From the NCBI RefSeq assembly GCF_027257195.1, contig NZ_JAPDFS010000008.1, positions 1 through 52,316 of the forward strand: a stretch of DNA of 52,316 nucleotides, read 5' to 3'. The stretch is from Halorubrum sp. F4. Lineage in GTDB: Archaea > Halobacteriota > Halobacteria > Halobacteriales > Haloferacaceae. The notes beneath the pieces are model-generated. The model was not told the origin of the DNA. It made no database searches and saw nothing but the letters and a program-made list of their open reading frames with translations. Shown piece by piece: positions 39,808-48,350 of this stretch (positions are counted from its first letter, which is position 1; each line of letters begins with the position of its first letter). The translations under genes were made by a program, and so were the position numbers.

Positions 39808-40805
39808 CGCTCTTGTGTAGCACATTGTTGATTTCAGAGAGTGGCTTTGACGGCATGTTTGAGCGCTTCTCGTCCGGGTTTGCGGTAGAGTTCTCGCCTG
39901 AGTTGGAACGCCCGAAGATACTGTGTGAGGCGATCTTTTGAGATGCCTTGATGCGGCGAGAGCCACCGTCGCGCCAGCGACGCGTGGCTCTCGCACGTGT
40001 TCACGTGGACCGTGTCGTCGACGTACTCACCGTCTCCGTGAACGACGTATTCGCGGTCGAAATTCTGATCTTCAAGCGGATCGTACGCGCAAAATCCATC
40101 GGTGTAGACCGTGAGAGGCTCCTGCTGGCGGCCAGCCAGCAGGAGCCGGATCGTCGATTTATCTGCGGATTTCGCCGGCACGATGTACCGCTTCTCGGTG
40201 CCGCGATCCACGAGGACAAACACCGGCGGTTTGTCCTGTTCATACGTCCCGCGCCCGCGTCGAGAGAGGCCGCGAGAGCGCGACCAGCGGTCGCGCTCGC
40301 GGCCTTTTAGGCCGGCAGAGACGTAGAACTCGTCAATTTCAACCGGGCCACGGAGATCGAGTGACGGCGCGTCGAGCGCTTCGGTGAAGCGCTCGACACG
40401 CCTGTGGATCGTTTTGTAGGTGACTTCGATTTCGCACTGTAACTGTCTGAGACTCGTGTTAAACCGTAAAAACGCGTAGATCGAGAACAACCATTTGCGG
40501 AGCGCGATCTTCGAATGAGCGAAGATCGTGCCGGTCTTATCGTTGAACGTGCGGTCGCAATCCTTACAGAGATACCGTTGAAAGTGCCCGTAGCTGCCGT
40601 TTCTGACCGTTCGGTCAGAACGGCAGCGAGGACAGGAAACACCGTCACGCCAGCGAACCTGTTGGAGCAGGTCCGCTGCGACCGATTCCGACCCAAACGC
40701 ATCTAGCGGAATCATCCGTGTCGGACACCGCTGACGCGGTGTCCTTGTCCTCTTCGACTCGACAGCCACAGCTCAGCAGTATCAACAATCTCCTACAGAA
40801 GAGCG
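39808..40805 (-). mobile_element. complete ISH4-type (IS1595 family) element, 998 bp
   Basis: Ends CGCTCTTGTGTAGCACATTG (left) and CGCTCTTCTGTAGGAGATTG (right, inward). Flanked by TTACGATTA on both sides. One intact transposase on the minus strand. It is inserted between the aldolase and the M20 hydrolase genes. Confidence 0.92.
39834..40715 (-). CDS. IS1595-family transposase (ISH4-like)
   Basis: 293 aa from the ATG at 40715 (MIPLDAFGSESVAADLLQQV); the open frame extends upstream with a GTG. An N-terminal zinc ribbon (CPRC...CKDC) is followed by the RNase H-type catalytic domain: PVEIDEFYVSAGLKGRERD, LTVYTDGFCAYDPLE and VNTCESHASLARRWLSPHQG. It is full length and appears functional. Confidence 0.92.
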   Translation of the reverse strand: MIPLDAFGSESVAADLLQQVRWRDGVSCPRCRSDRTVRNGSYGHFQRYLCKDCDRTFNDKTGTIFAHSKIALRKWLFSIYAFLRFNTSLRQLQCEIEVTYKTIHRRVERFTEALDAPSLDLRGPVEIDEFYVSAGLKGRERDRWSRSRGLSRRGRGTYEQDKPPVFVLVDRGTEKRYIVPAKSADKSTIRLLLAGRQQEPLTVYTDGFCAYDPLEDQNFDREYVVHGDGEYVDDTVHVNTCESHASLARRWLSPHQGISKDRLTQYLRAFQLRRELYRKPGREALKHAVKATL

Positions 40806-40960
40806 TTACGATTATTTCGGAGCAGGATTGGACTGGGTTCTAGACACGTCAACCTACGTCTGGTACGAAATTGCGACAAATCGTTCACGACGCCTTACAA
40901 GATAATGGACAGATCCCTCCCACCGATACATTTAGAACCGGTACCACAGTATGATGGGTT

Positions 40961-42034
40961 ATGAGTGAACTGATAGACCTTGTTAAGCAGCTTGTTTCGA
41001 TACCTAGCCACGAAGATGAGACAAGCGTTGGAGACGCTATCGAGTTATGGCTCAATGAGAACACAGATGCCGAAGTGACCCGAGACGAGGTCGGTAACGT
41101 CATCGCCAAGCGGGGACATGGGGAGACGTCTCTCGCACTTGTTGGGCATCATGACGTAGTTGCCCCAGCGGCTGAACAACTAGACGAGGAGGAGTACGTG
41201 GTCGAGGAACGCGATGGGCGAATCTATGGACGTGGTACTGCAGATATGAAGGGCTCAGTTGCGGCCGCGATGATCGCATTCCGAGAGGCTGATTCGGACT
41301 GTGAACTCATCTTTGCGAGTTTTGTCGGGGAAGAGACGGGCGGTGAGGGGGCGCAATACGCTATCGAGAACGGATTCAACCCTCACTATGCGATCGTCGG
41401 GGAAGGTTCGACGAATTACTCGAAGTCAGGTGTAACGGACGTCGTCATTGCCCATCGAGGCCGGCGCGAACACGAGATTACTGTTCAAGGCACTGCCGCT
41501 CACGCTAGTGAACCCGAAGCTGGGGTAAATGCGATATACCAGTCACAGAATGTTGTTGACATATACGCAAATCTCGACTTCCCTAATACCAAGATTAACG
41601 GGATGTCGATCGGTGGAAGTGCCGTCATAACGAAAATACAAGATGGAGGGAACCCCTCCAACGAGATTCCCAGCACATGTATACTCAAAGCCGATGAGCG
41701 GACCGTACCGGGAGTCGAAGTTTCCTATGAGCAGTTGACTGGTCTCGAGAACGTTGAGTTTTCCACTTCAGATGAGTTCCCGGCTATGGAGTGTGATGAC
41801 ATGGACTTCGCTGCCGCTGTCTTAGAGGCGTCAAAGGAATCCCAAGACGGCACACCAGAGATGGTCCTAAAACCGCATGCTACCGATGCAGGTTGGCTCG
41901 CTCGCGCAGGAACCACGTGCGTTGTCGCTGGCGCCTCCGAACCAGGTGAAGCACATACAGCAACCGAGAGCGCGAGTGTCGATGTCTTAGAGCGCTGTTA
42001 TCGGATCTATCGGAATACGGCCGAATCCCTGTAG
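40961..42034 (+). CDS. M20-family metallohydrolase (ArgE/DapE-like)
   Basis: 357 aa. Di-zinc site residues: His in LVGHHDVVAP (about 62), Asp in GRGTADMKGS (about 95), the Glu pair in SFVGEETGGEGA (about 128-129), Glu in IVGEGSTN and the C-terminal His in GEAHTATES (about 331). The lid domain holds GTAAHASEPEAGVNAI. The family removes acyl groups from N-acyl amino acids or cleaves small amides. In this neighbourhood it could deacylate an imported substrate or intermediate. It is directed rightwards, cut off from the aldolase gene by the ISH4-type element. Confidence 0.9.
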   Translation: MSELIDLVKQLVSIPSHEDETSVGDAIELWLNENTDAEVTRDEVGNVIAKRGHGETSLALVGHHDVVAPAAEQLDEEEYVVEERDGRIYGRGTADMKGSVAAAMIAFREADSDCELIFASFVGEETGGEGAQYAIENGFNPHYAIVGEGSTNYSKSGVTDVVIAHRGRREHEITVQGTAAHASEPEAGVNAIYQSQNVVDIYANLDFPNTKINGMSIGGSAVITKIQDGGNPSNEIPSTCILKADERTVPGVEVSYEQLTGLENVEFSTSDEFPAMECDDMDFAAAVLEASKESQDGTPEMVLKPHATDAGWLARAGTTCVVAGASEPGEAHTATESASVDVLERCYRIYRNTAESL

Positions 42035-42306
42035 TTCAGCAGAGGAATTGATCTACGGCAGAGACGGTGGGTATCCACCTCATGATTCGGTGATGTCAGA
42101 AGGTTCATCTTAAGCTTCGAGTCTAGGTCTAATCCGGATATATTATCTCCTAATGTCGGTAGTTCCCATCGGGTAAGCGGATGGTCACAACTGACAGGGT
42201 TAGATTCTCAGGAAACGTCTGGATGGGTGCCTATGAGATTTCTCTACCACCCAGACACTGCCTTACGGCCTCTAACCTCGAAAACTTAGCGGTCAGCCTT
42301 CTGTAG
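42035..42306. other. intergenic, no gene seen
   Basis: About 270 bp between the M20 gene and the ISH3-type relic; nothing recognised. Confidence 0.4.
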
Positions 42307-42645
42307 GAACTTCCTCTCCCCGGAGTCGAAGCCGCAGTCTTCGACTCCGGGATCATCTGGGAAACGGTTACTCAAGCAGCCGTCGATCAGAAGTCCATCA
42401 AGGCTGTTACCGACACTACTTGTCGGACGTACTCCGACGACTACACGCTTACACAGCTTCATACCGTTCCGCCTGATGAACTGGAAAGAATCGTCAATGA
42501 CCTCTTCGCCCAGCAGGCAGCGATGATCCTCGGGCCAGGGCCGAGGATCATCTGCCTCGACTTCGTCGATATCCATTACCACGGCTGTCCCCACACTGAT
42601 GATGGAGAGCTCTGTCGCACAAAGCCTCGCGATGGCACCTCACGG
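42307..42645 (+). pseudogene. ISH3-family transposase fragment
   Basis: An open plus frame reads ELPLPGVEAAVFDSGIIWET, LHTVPPDELERIVNDLFAQQ and, diagnostically, CLDFVDIHYHGCPHTDDGEL followed by CRTKPRDGTSR. This is the DDE start of ISH3-type transposases. No start codon, and the match ends at about 42645, so most of the catalytic domain is missing. Two strong hairpins lie inside (42319-42351 and 42522-42552). Confidence 0.82.
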
Positions 42646-42788
42646 AAGATCGTCGTCTCTCACCGCTTACTGAATCGATCTCTCTGGTCGCATTCGTTTG
42701 ACTCCCGCAATCATGTCAGAATTCAGGGACTATGGGAACTACCGAATGTATGTGAAATGAGGCACTCTGGTACCGCCCTCTGTGCGAC

Positions 42789-43544
42789 TCAGGGAGAAGG
42801 AATCACTACACTGTGCTTTAGGGTCCCGATCCCCTCAATAGATACTTCCACTTGATCGCCATCACTGAGTTTATCGACACCTTCTGGACTTCCTGTAGCG
42901 ATCACATCACCCGGCTCAAGCGTCAAGTATCGAGAGAATTCTTCGATGAGAGATGGGACCGGGTGAATTAACTGTGAAATACGGTCTCTTTGCCGCACCT
43001 CGCCGTTTAATTGAAGTTCGAGAGTAGCCCCCTCAGGGACCTCATCAGGTGACGCGACAACGGGCCCAATTGGAGCCGAGTTATCGAAGGATTTTGAACG
43101 GACGAGATTTCCAGGATCATATTGGCTCTCTTGAACTCCTTTGTTGGTGATCTCATTCACGCACGTGTACCCTTCAACATATTCCATCGCCTCGTCGCTC
43201 GAGACTTCACGACAGTGCTCCCCGATTACGACACCGAGTTCTGCTTCGTAATGGAACTCTCCGTGTGGACGAAGTGTGGCTACCCCCTCATGGCCTACTA
43301 AGACATGCGGCGGGGTTTTTACAAATAAAAGCAAGTCTGATGGGGATTCTGGCTCTTCACGACCGTAGTGCTCTATATTCGAATAGTAGTTCGGACCAGT
43401 TCCGATTATCTTTGACGGGACTGTCGGTGGGAGGACTTCCACATCTGAGAGTGAAAAGGTCTCACCATCAGAGCGGATGTCTTCTCCATCCAGCTCCCCG
43501 GTTCGCGTCTCCGCCGCGGGGTCTCTAAATCGAATCGTTCGCAT
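42789..43544 (-). CDS. fumarylacetoacetate hydrolase (FAH) family protein
   Basis: 251 aa. FAH-fold signatures: KIIGTGPNYYSNIEHYG, the metal-binding Glu pair in EFHYEAELGVVIGE, YDPGNLVRSKSFDNSAPIGP (the Q/RxKSFD motif) and the C-terminal EPGDVIATGSPEGVDKL. Members hydrolyse or isomerise 2-keto-hepta-3-ene-dioates and acylpyruvates in aromatic breakdown (HpaG-like), upstream of an HpaI aldolase, which this region also has. It reads leftwards, opposite to the M20 and amidohydrolase genes. ATG at 43544. Confidence 0.92.
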   Translation of the reverse strand: MRTIRFRDPAAETRTGELDGEDIRSDGETFSLSDVEVLPPTVPSKIIGTGPNYYSNIEHYGREEPESPSDLLLFVKTPPHVLVGHEGVATLRPHGEFHYEAELGVVIGEHCREVSSDEAMEYVEGYTCVNEITNKGVQESQYDPGNLVRSKSFDNSAPIGPVVASPDEVPEGATLELQLNGEVRQRDRISQLIHPVPSLIEEFSRYLTLEPGDVIATGSPEGVDKLSDGDQVEVSIEGIGTLKHSVVIPSP

Positions 43545-43637
43545 GACAACTGAACCTAGATTAGTGTCGATATATACCTTACCCGAAGTTTGGAACTATG
43601 AACCTATCGTAGCGGGTTATGTAGAAACGCTAGAGAG

Positions 43638-43763
43638 TGCTCTGTTGAATAGCGGTGGTTTGTAGCTCGGCTAAACCTGAGCCACCTTGTGAGCGGTCGA
43701 GTAGGATAGTCTCAGATCTGGTGTCACTCCATCACCGCTCAGAGGGCGCTATTCAACAGAGCA
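43638..43763. mobile_element. 126-bp MITE with IS5-type ends
   Basis: Perfect 17-bp terminal inverted repeats TGCTCTGTTGAATAGCG / CGCTATTCAACAGAGCA flanked by the 8-bp direct repeat CTAGAGAG (43630-43637 and 43764-43771). Non-coding. The ends and the duplication length match the IS5-type element at 9127-10061. Confidence 0.92.
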
Positions 43764-43818
43764 CTAGAGAGGGATTCTATTCGTCAAAATATAGTAAACG
43801 TTAGAAATATAGTAGTTA

Positions 43819-44485
43819 CTAGAAATAATTACTCACCTTTGGAATCGAGAGTTGATCAAGAGCACTGTCGATCGCTGTTGTAAGTTCGTCGAGTGAATCG
43901 AAAAAGCGGTTGCTAAGAGCTGCTTGGAGCTGTCTCCAGCATTCTTCGACTGCGTTCAGTTCTGGCGAATATGAAGGAAGCGTCACGAAGGCGAGGTCGT
44001 CACGGGCCGCTAGGTCCGTGACGGCCGACGCCTGAAAGTACGGTGCTCCATCGAGAACGACAATTAAATCCTCTTCAAATTCATCACATAGTGCTAAAAT
44101 GAAATGTTTTGCGTGGTCAGCGGTGATGTACTCTGTGAATCGAAAGAAGAAGCGATCACCGTTTTCGGTGATCGCGCCCAGCAGACACGTCCAGTCCCGT
44201 TGGCCAGATAATTCGACGGAAGGCCGCGTGCCGCGGGGAAACCACGCGGCACGCGGCTCGACTTGTACAGATTTCTTGGTTTGATCGATACAGACTACTG
44301 TGGCGTCCATCTCCCGCCGCTTTTTTGATCTCGTCGTAGAACTCCTCTTGTTCGTCCTCGTCGGATTCAGCGGCTGAACGGCGTGGTTTTTGATAACTCA
44401 ATCTCGCCTCTTTCAACAACCGCCGACAGCTCGGGATTGAGTAGTTGACGCCGTACGTTTCTTCAAGAGAGTCCGCGCGAGGGCG
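43819..44485 (-). pseudogene. IS630-family transposase, N-terminally truncated and in two frames
   Basis: The upstream frame (from about 44485) reads YGVNYSIPSCRRLLKEARLS, YQKPRRSAAESDEDEQEEFY, DEIKK. At A-AAA-AAG (44326-44320) a -1 shift gives KKRREMDATVVCIDQTKKSV and continues to the end at 43819. The second frame has the IS630 DDE residues: Asp in VVCIDQTKKS, Asp in VVLDGAPYF and Glu in ELNAVEECWRQL. The slippery heptamer suggests programmed frameshifting, but the N-terminal HTH is missing, so this copy is probably dead. Confidence 0.78.
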
Positions 44486-44540
44486 GACTCAAAAAAAGGG
44501 ACGAGGACGGTTCGAAACAGACAAACCGCCAGTCGTGACA

Positions 44541-44565
44541 CTCGTCCGTCGAAGCGACGGACGAG
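44541..44565. other. perfect 11-bp hairpin
   Basis: CTCGTCCGTCG (44541-44551), loop AAG, CGACGGACGAG (44555-44565). It lies between the IS630 and IS1595 remnants. It may be a transposon-end structure or a terminator. Confidence 0.4.
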
Positions 44566-44572
44566 TTAGCTA

Positions 44573-44913
44573 CTCGTTCGAAATAATCTCGAAGATGTAG
44601 ACGAGGAAATCGTCAAGTACGGAGATAAGGACGATCCAGCGATCCTCTGTACCGACCAGTACAGCATCTACAACGGAATTGACGAGTACGACGAAATTGA
44701 TGGCCATCTCGCCATCAATTACGACGAACACTACGTTGTCGACGACGCTCACACGAACAGCTGTGAGAACCGCCACAGCTTCCTTCGCAACTGGTTGCGA
44801 AGGTTCCGAGGCGTCTCAAAACACCACTTACAGGGCTATCTGAACTTCTCCAGCTTGACCCTCAACACTGGCACTGGTTCGAGAAGATCTTGGGGACTGA
44901 CTTCTACAGATGA
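44573..44913 (+). pseudogene. C-terminal relic of an IS1595-family transposase
   Basis: A plus frame without start reads NNLEDVDEEIVKYGDKDDPA, CTDQYSIYNGIDEYDEIDGH, VDDAHTNSCENRHSFLRNWL and RRFRGVSKHHLQGYLNF, typical of the catalytic end of IS1595 transposases. A frameshift follows, and the last residues WFEKILGTDFYR-stop (to 44913) are in another frame. The 5' half is gone. Confidence 0.78.
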
Positions 44914-44957
44914 GCGAGACGAATGGCTGAGTCGGTATGCTTAATAAGACTAGCACA

Positions 44958-44973
44958 ACATGTTATAACATGT
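44958..44973 (+). promoter_or_regulatory. 16-bp perfect palindrome over the amidohydrolase start
   Basis: ACATGTTATAACATGT is a perfect palindrome whose right end contains the ATG at 44970. A regulator bound here would block transcription start or translation initiation. Confidence 0.5.
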
Positions 44974-46046
44974 CATCCCAAGGGCCGAAAGGCGCCGAAG
45001 CTGTCGGTCTGACTATCGACACGGACGTCCATCAGACGCGCGCCTCGGATGAAGAGATTGAACAATATCTTCCTAAGCGCTACCAGTCGATCGGAGTGGA
45101 GCTTCCTGGCAGGATGTACAACAATCCTGGTGGTGTCCTCCGGGAAGACGTACAGAATGAGGACGGCACGCCGGCTGGGTCTACACCTGAGAATATTCAA
45201 ACCCATCTGTTCGATAAGTTCGGCATTGACTACGGGATTCTGACGGGGGATATACTTAGTCTCTCTGTCCTCCCAAACAGGGATTATGCTCACGAACTCG
45301 CTCGGGCGTACAACGAGTTGCTCGTGGACAAGTGGCTCTCTGCTGACGAACGATTCCTTGGCTCGGTTGTCGTTGCCCCCCAAAATCCCAAAGGGGCAGC
45401 GGAATTGATCCGCGAATATGGTTCACACCCACAGAACAAGCAGGTTCTGATGAATAGTGTAAGTAGAGGAGGATACGGTCACCCGTATTACTGGCCGATC
45501 TATGAGGCTGCAGAGGAGATGGATCTTCCGATGGCACTCCACCCTTCGAATCAAGGAGCAGGGATGAGCGAACCGCCGAATGCGGTTGGATATCCATCGA
45601 ACTATTTCGCCCGACATAATGCAATGCCGATGCTCCACATCGGCCAGCTCAATAGCCTAATGAGCGAAGGCGTCTTCGCGGAATTCCCGACGCTGGACTG
45701 GGTCTTCATCGAATGTGGATTTACGTGGGTCCCAATGATGATGTGGCGGATGGACAAAGATTGGAAGGGGCTCCGTCAACAGGTTCCGTGGCTGAAGAAG
45801 GCGCCCAGTAAGTACATCATTGAGAACACATACTACACGACGCAACCGATCGCGGAACCGGAGAGACCGGAGCAACTCGAACAGATATTCGAGATGATGC
45901 ACGCCGATAAGACTCTGATGTTCTCCTCTGATTACCCGCATTGGGACAACGACCACCCGGAGTACGGGCTCCCGAAGATGTCCGAGTCGTTACGAAAGCG
46001 AATCATGTACGAGAATGCAGAAGAGCTGTACAAGGTGTCTGAATGA
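44970..46046 (+). CDS. amidohydrolase-2 family (ACMSD-like) metal-dependent hydrolase/decarboxylase
   Basis: 358 aa from the ATG at 44970 (MSSQGPKGAEAVGLTIDTDV); an upstream ATG at 44937 lies in the palindrome region. TIM-barrel metalloenzyme with the N-terminal IDTDVHQ (Asp-x-His form of the HxH motif), His in MALHPSNQG (about 188), His in PMLHIGQL (about 225), ECGFTWVPMMMWRMD and the C-terminal metal Asp in FSSDYPHWDND. The group includes decarboxylases and hydrolases of cyclic or aromatic acids. It lies 16 bp before the Rieske gene and is probably co-transcribed with it. Confidence 0.9.
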   Translation: MSSQGPKGAEAVGLTIDTDVHQTRASDEEIEQYLPKRYQSIGVELPGRMYNNPGGVLREDVQNEDGTPAGSTPENIQTHLFDKFGIDYGILTGDILSLSVLPNRDYAHELARAYNELLVDKWLSADERFLGSVVVAPQNPKGAAELIREYGSHPQNKQVLMNSVSRGGYGHPYYWPIYEAAEEMDLPMALHPSNQGAGMSEPPNAVGYPSNYFARHNAMPMLHIGQLNSLMSEGVFAEFPTLDWVFIECGFTWVPMMMWRMDKDWKGLRQQVPWLKKAPSKYIIENTYYTTQPIAEPERPEQLEQIFEMMHADKTLMFSSDYPHWDNDHPEYGLPKMSESLRKRIMYENAEELYKVSE

Positions 46047-46062
46047 AATCGGATGATAGCCG

Positions 46063-46512
46063 ATGACGACTAGACACGAAGTTTGTCCGGCTGAGGAGCT
46101 CACTCCGGGCGAGCGCCGAATCGTGGAGGTTGGCAACCTAGCGATCGGTGTATTCAACATTGACGGTGAGTACTACGCGTTGAATAACGTCTGTCCCCAT
46201 CAGCTTGCCCCTCTATGTGAAGGGCGAATCACTGGGACTGTGACATCGGAGAGCGTTGGTGAGTACGATTGGGAGAAGAATGGACAGATCGTACAGTGTC
46301 CCTGGCACCACTGGGAGTTCGACATCACCACCGGAGAATCGGTCTTCAACCCACACAAAGTCAGAACGCGAACGTTCGACGTCGAGGTGGAGTCGAAATC
46401 CGATAGAGACGAGCAAGTCAGCTGTTACGGGACCTCCCTACAGGGTGATGAACCCCCCGTCCAGACATATGATGTCGAAATCGAAGAAGACATCATCGTC
46501 CTCTATATCTAG
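46063..46512 (+). CDS. Rieske [2Fe-2S] ferredoxin-type protein
   Basis: 149 aa. Both cluster-binding boxes are present: C-P-H in NNVCPHQLAPLCEG (about residues 44-46) and C-P-W-H-H in VQCPWHHWEFDITTG (about 80-83), separated by 33 residues. A single Rieske domain without a catalytic mononuclear-iron domain fits an electron-transfer ferredoxin of a ring-hydroxylating oxygenase or related enzyme. It follows the amidohydrolase by 16 bp. No oxygenase subunit is in the window. Confidence 0.92.
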   Translation: MTTRHEVCPAEELTPGERRIVEVGNLAIGVFNIDGEYYALNNVCPHQLAPLCEGRITGTVTSESVGEYDWEKNGQIVQCPWHHWEFDITTGESVFNPHKVRTRTFDVEVESKSDRDEQVSCYGTSLQGDEPPVQTYDVEIEEDIIVLYI

Positions 46513-46554
46513 AGCGTTCTAGGGTCAATTCTAATTTGATTCGAGATGTAAAAT

Positions 46555-46845
46555 TCATGAACCGATTGCATGGTACGCCGTTAGCGTGCCGGCCACGCTG
46601 GAGATGTCCTCATGGCTGGCCGTGAACTCTCGAAGATCCGGCGTAGTGTACCGCTTTCCCGTCCAGGGCGGACCATAGATCGACACTGTCGTGGGGAGAT
46701 ACCCTTCACGAGCCCCATTGAGCAGACGGGCAAGCTGTGCCTGGTGTTCGACGACGCACGCGACGATGGGGACCTCGACGGGCTCGCGTTCGACCGTGGG
46801 AAGCGTTCGCCGAGATATACGACCCTTCGGGTGTGCTCGACGCCC
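46555..46845 (-). pseudogene. possible Orc1/Cdc6-like AAA+ N-terminal relic
   Basis: The minus frame reads VEREPVEVPIVACVVEHQAQ, LARLLNGAREGYLPTTVSIY, GPPWTGKRYTT, then degenerates. GYLPTTVSIYGPPGTGK+TT is a typical Orc1/Cdc6 stretch, here with Gly to Trp in the Walker A and no usable start. The rest of the AAA+ domain is absent. Chance similarity cannot be excluded. Confidence 0.4.
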
Positions 46846-46981
46846 AGGCATCACACTTTGCGCACCCTGCTGCTTCGTACGTGACGCTTTCTATGACACG
46901 CTCCTGTTGCCAATTTGATCACCGGTGATTCCAGTTTGAGCGATAAATATATGTATAAGCACCCCATGGCATTGGATATCA

Positions 46982-48133
46982 ATGTCAAGACGAAGTGTTA
47001 CCAGGCGTAAGGCAATCAGATACGGTGGGGTGGGCACGGCCGGTCTTATCGCCGGATGTACCGGTGGAGGTGGCGGCGAGGGAAGCTCTACCGAAGGTAA
47101 TGGGGCATCTAATACCACGTCGGAGAGCGGTTCCGGAAATCAGTTCTCTGGAGAAACCCTGACCGTGAACGGCTATGGGGGGGATTGGAGTGATCTATTC
47201 AGAGAGGTGATCGCTGATCCGTTTGAAGAGGAGACTGGAGCAACTGTAAACCTCGACACATCGGGTTCAGCATCAGAAGCGTATTCCAAAATCAAGGCGT
47301 CTAACGGCGACCCTGGATTCGGAGTTTCTGTACTCACCGGTGGAGAGATCCTGCTGGGGAAAGAAGACGGAACCTTAGCAGAGATCCCAGAAGAATATGA
47401 GAACATCCACGGCATCGTCGAGAACTATGGAGATATCACCCTCCCATACGGGGTAGTTCACGGGGTACAGTTCCTTTCCCTGTTCACTCACCAGGAGAAG
47501 AACGAGGGACCTGCAGACTCATGGGAAGCCCTCTGGAATGAAGGGAACGCGGGTCACACCATCCTCATCCATCCGTCGAACCTTGCAGGTGTATTCTTGG
47601 TCATCCAAGCCGCTCGGATGGAAGGTGGAGGGATCGACAATATGGATCCCGGATTCCAAAAGACTGCCCAGCTCTGTCCGGATCAAATACTAACGACAAT
47701 CCAGTCGTCGTCAGAGATTTTCAACTACACGAGCTCGGAAGAGGTCTGGGCGACCCCGTTCTGGAGTGGTCGGTCACTTATCTCCATAAAAGACCGTGGA
47801 GAGCCCTACAACATGGCCGTCCCAACTGAGGGAGCACCTCATCTCGTTAACTGTCTCGCAGTTCCATCCCAGGCAGAGAATAAAGAACTCGCGTTCGCAT
47901 TCCTCGACCACTGGGTCAGTCCTGAGGTCAACGCTGAATGGGCGATGGGCTACAATGTCGGACCAAGCCACCCGGGGGCAGTCGAGAACCTGACCAGCGA
48001 ATACAAGGAACTCGTGCCAAATCCGGAAATGCCGAACTTCGACAAGCTATACTACCCGTCTCCCCAGAAGATTGGTGAAGAGCGTGAAGCATGGACAGAG
48101 CGCTGGGTGAGAGAGATCGGAAGTAAGTGCTGA
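46982..48133 (+). CDS. polyamine-type ABC transporter substrate-binding lipoprotein
   Basis: 383 aa. A twin-arginine signal (RRSVTRRKAIRYGGVG) and lipobox LIAGC (Cys26) are followed by a Gly/Ser/Glu linker, so it is exported folded and anchored to the outer face of the membrane. The mature domain (TLTVNGYGGDWSDLFREV, FEEETGATVNLDTSG, EVWATPFWSGRSLISI) is of the PotD/spermidine-putrescine-iron type. It captures the substrate for the permeases and ATPase encoded at 49242-52081, which lie on the other strand, convergent with this gene. Confidence 0.92.
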   Translation: MSRRSVTRRKAIRYGGVGTAGLIAGCTGGGGGEGSSTEGNGASNTTSESGSGNQFSGETLTVNGYGGDWSDLFREVIADPFEEETGATVNLDTSGSASEAYSKIKASNGDPGFGVSVLTGGEILLGKEDGTLAEIPEEYENIHGIVENYGDITLPYGVVHGVQFLSLFTHQEKNEGPADSWEALWNEGNAGHTILIHPSNLAGVFLVIQAARMEGGGIDNMDPGFQKTAQLCPDQILTTIQSSSEIFNYTSSEEVWATPFWSGRSLISIKDRGEPYNMAVPTEGAPHLVNCLAVPSQAENKELAFAFLDHWVSPEVNAEWAMGYNVGPSHPGAVENLTSEYKELVPNPEMPNFDKLYYPSPQKIGEEREAWTERWVREIGSKC

Positions 48134-48350
48134 TAATAGGGGCACTGAACGTTGCCCCAGTATCGCTGTAAAGACATTTTCTCTGGACCGGCGTCACTAT
48201 GGGATCGGGACTTGATTCCGAATAGTGCCTTCCCAATCGATGGACCGCACTCCCTATAAAATCACTTGAGCCTGAAACATCTTCTCGGAGTTTAGAACCT
48301 TCACTTCGAAGAACGAGATGGATTCGGATTAAACTAAGTAGGTCGATTTC
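48134..48350. other. convergent intergenic region
   Basis: Between the tails of the binding-protein gene and the RraA-like gene; no gene or clear hairpin seen. Confidence 0.4.

Noticed and set aside
39808..40805. ISH4-type element as having disrupted a gene
   Set aside because: Sequence on both sides of the target duplication is intergenic; no frame can be restored by removing the element.
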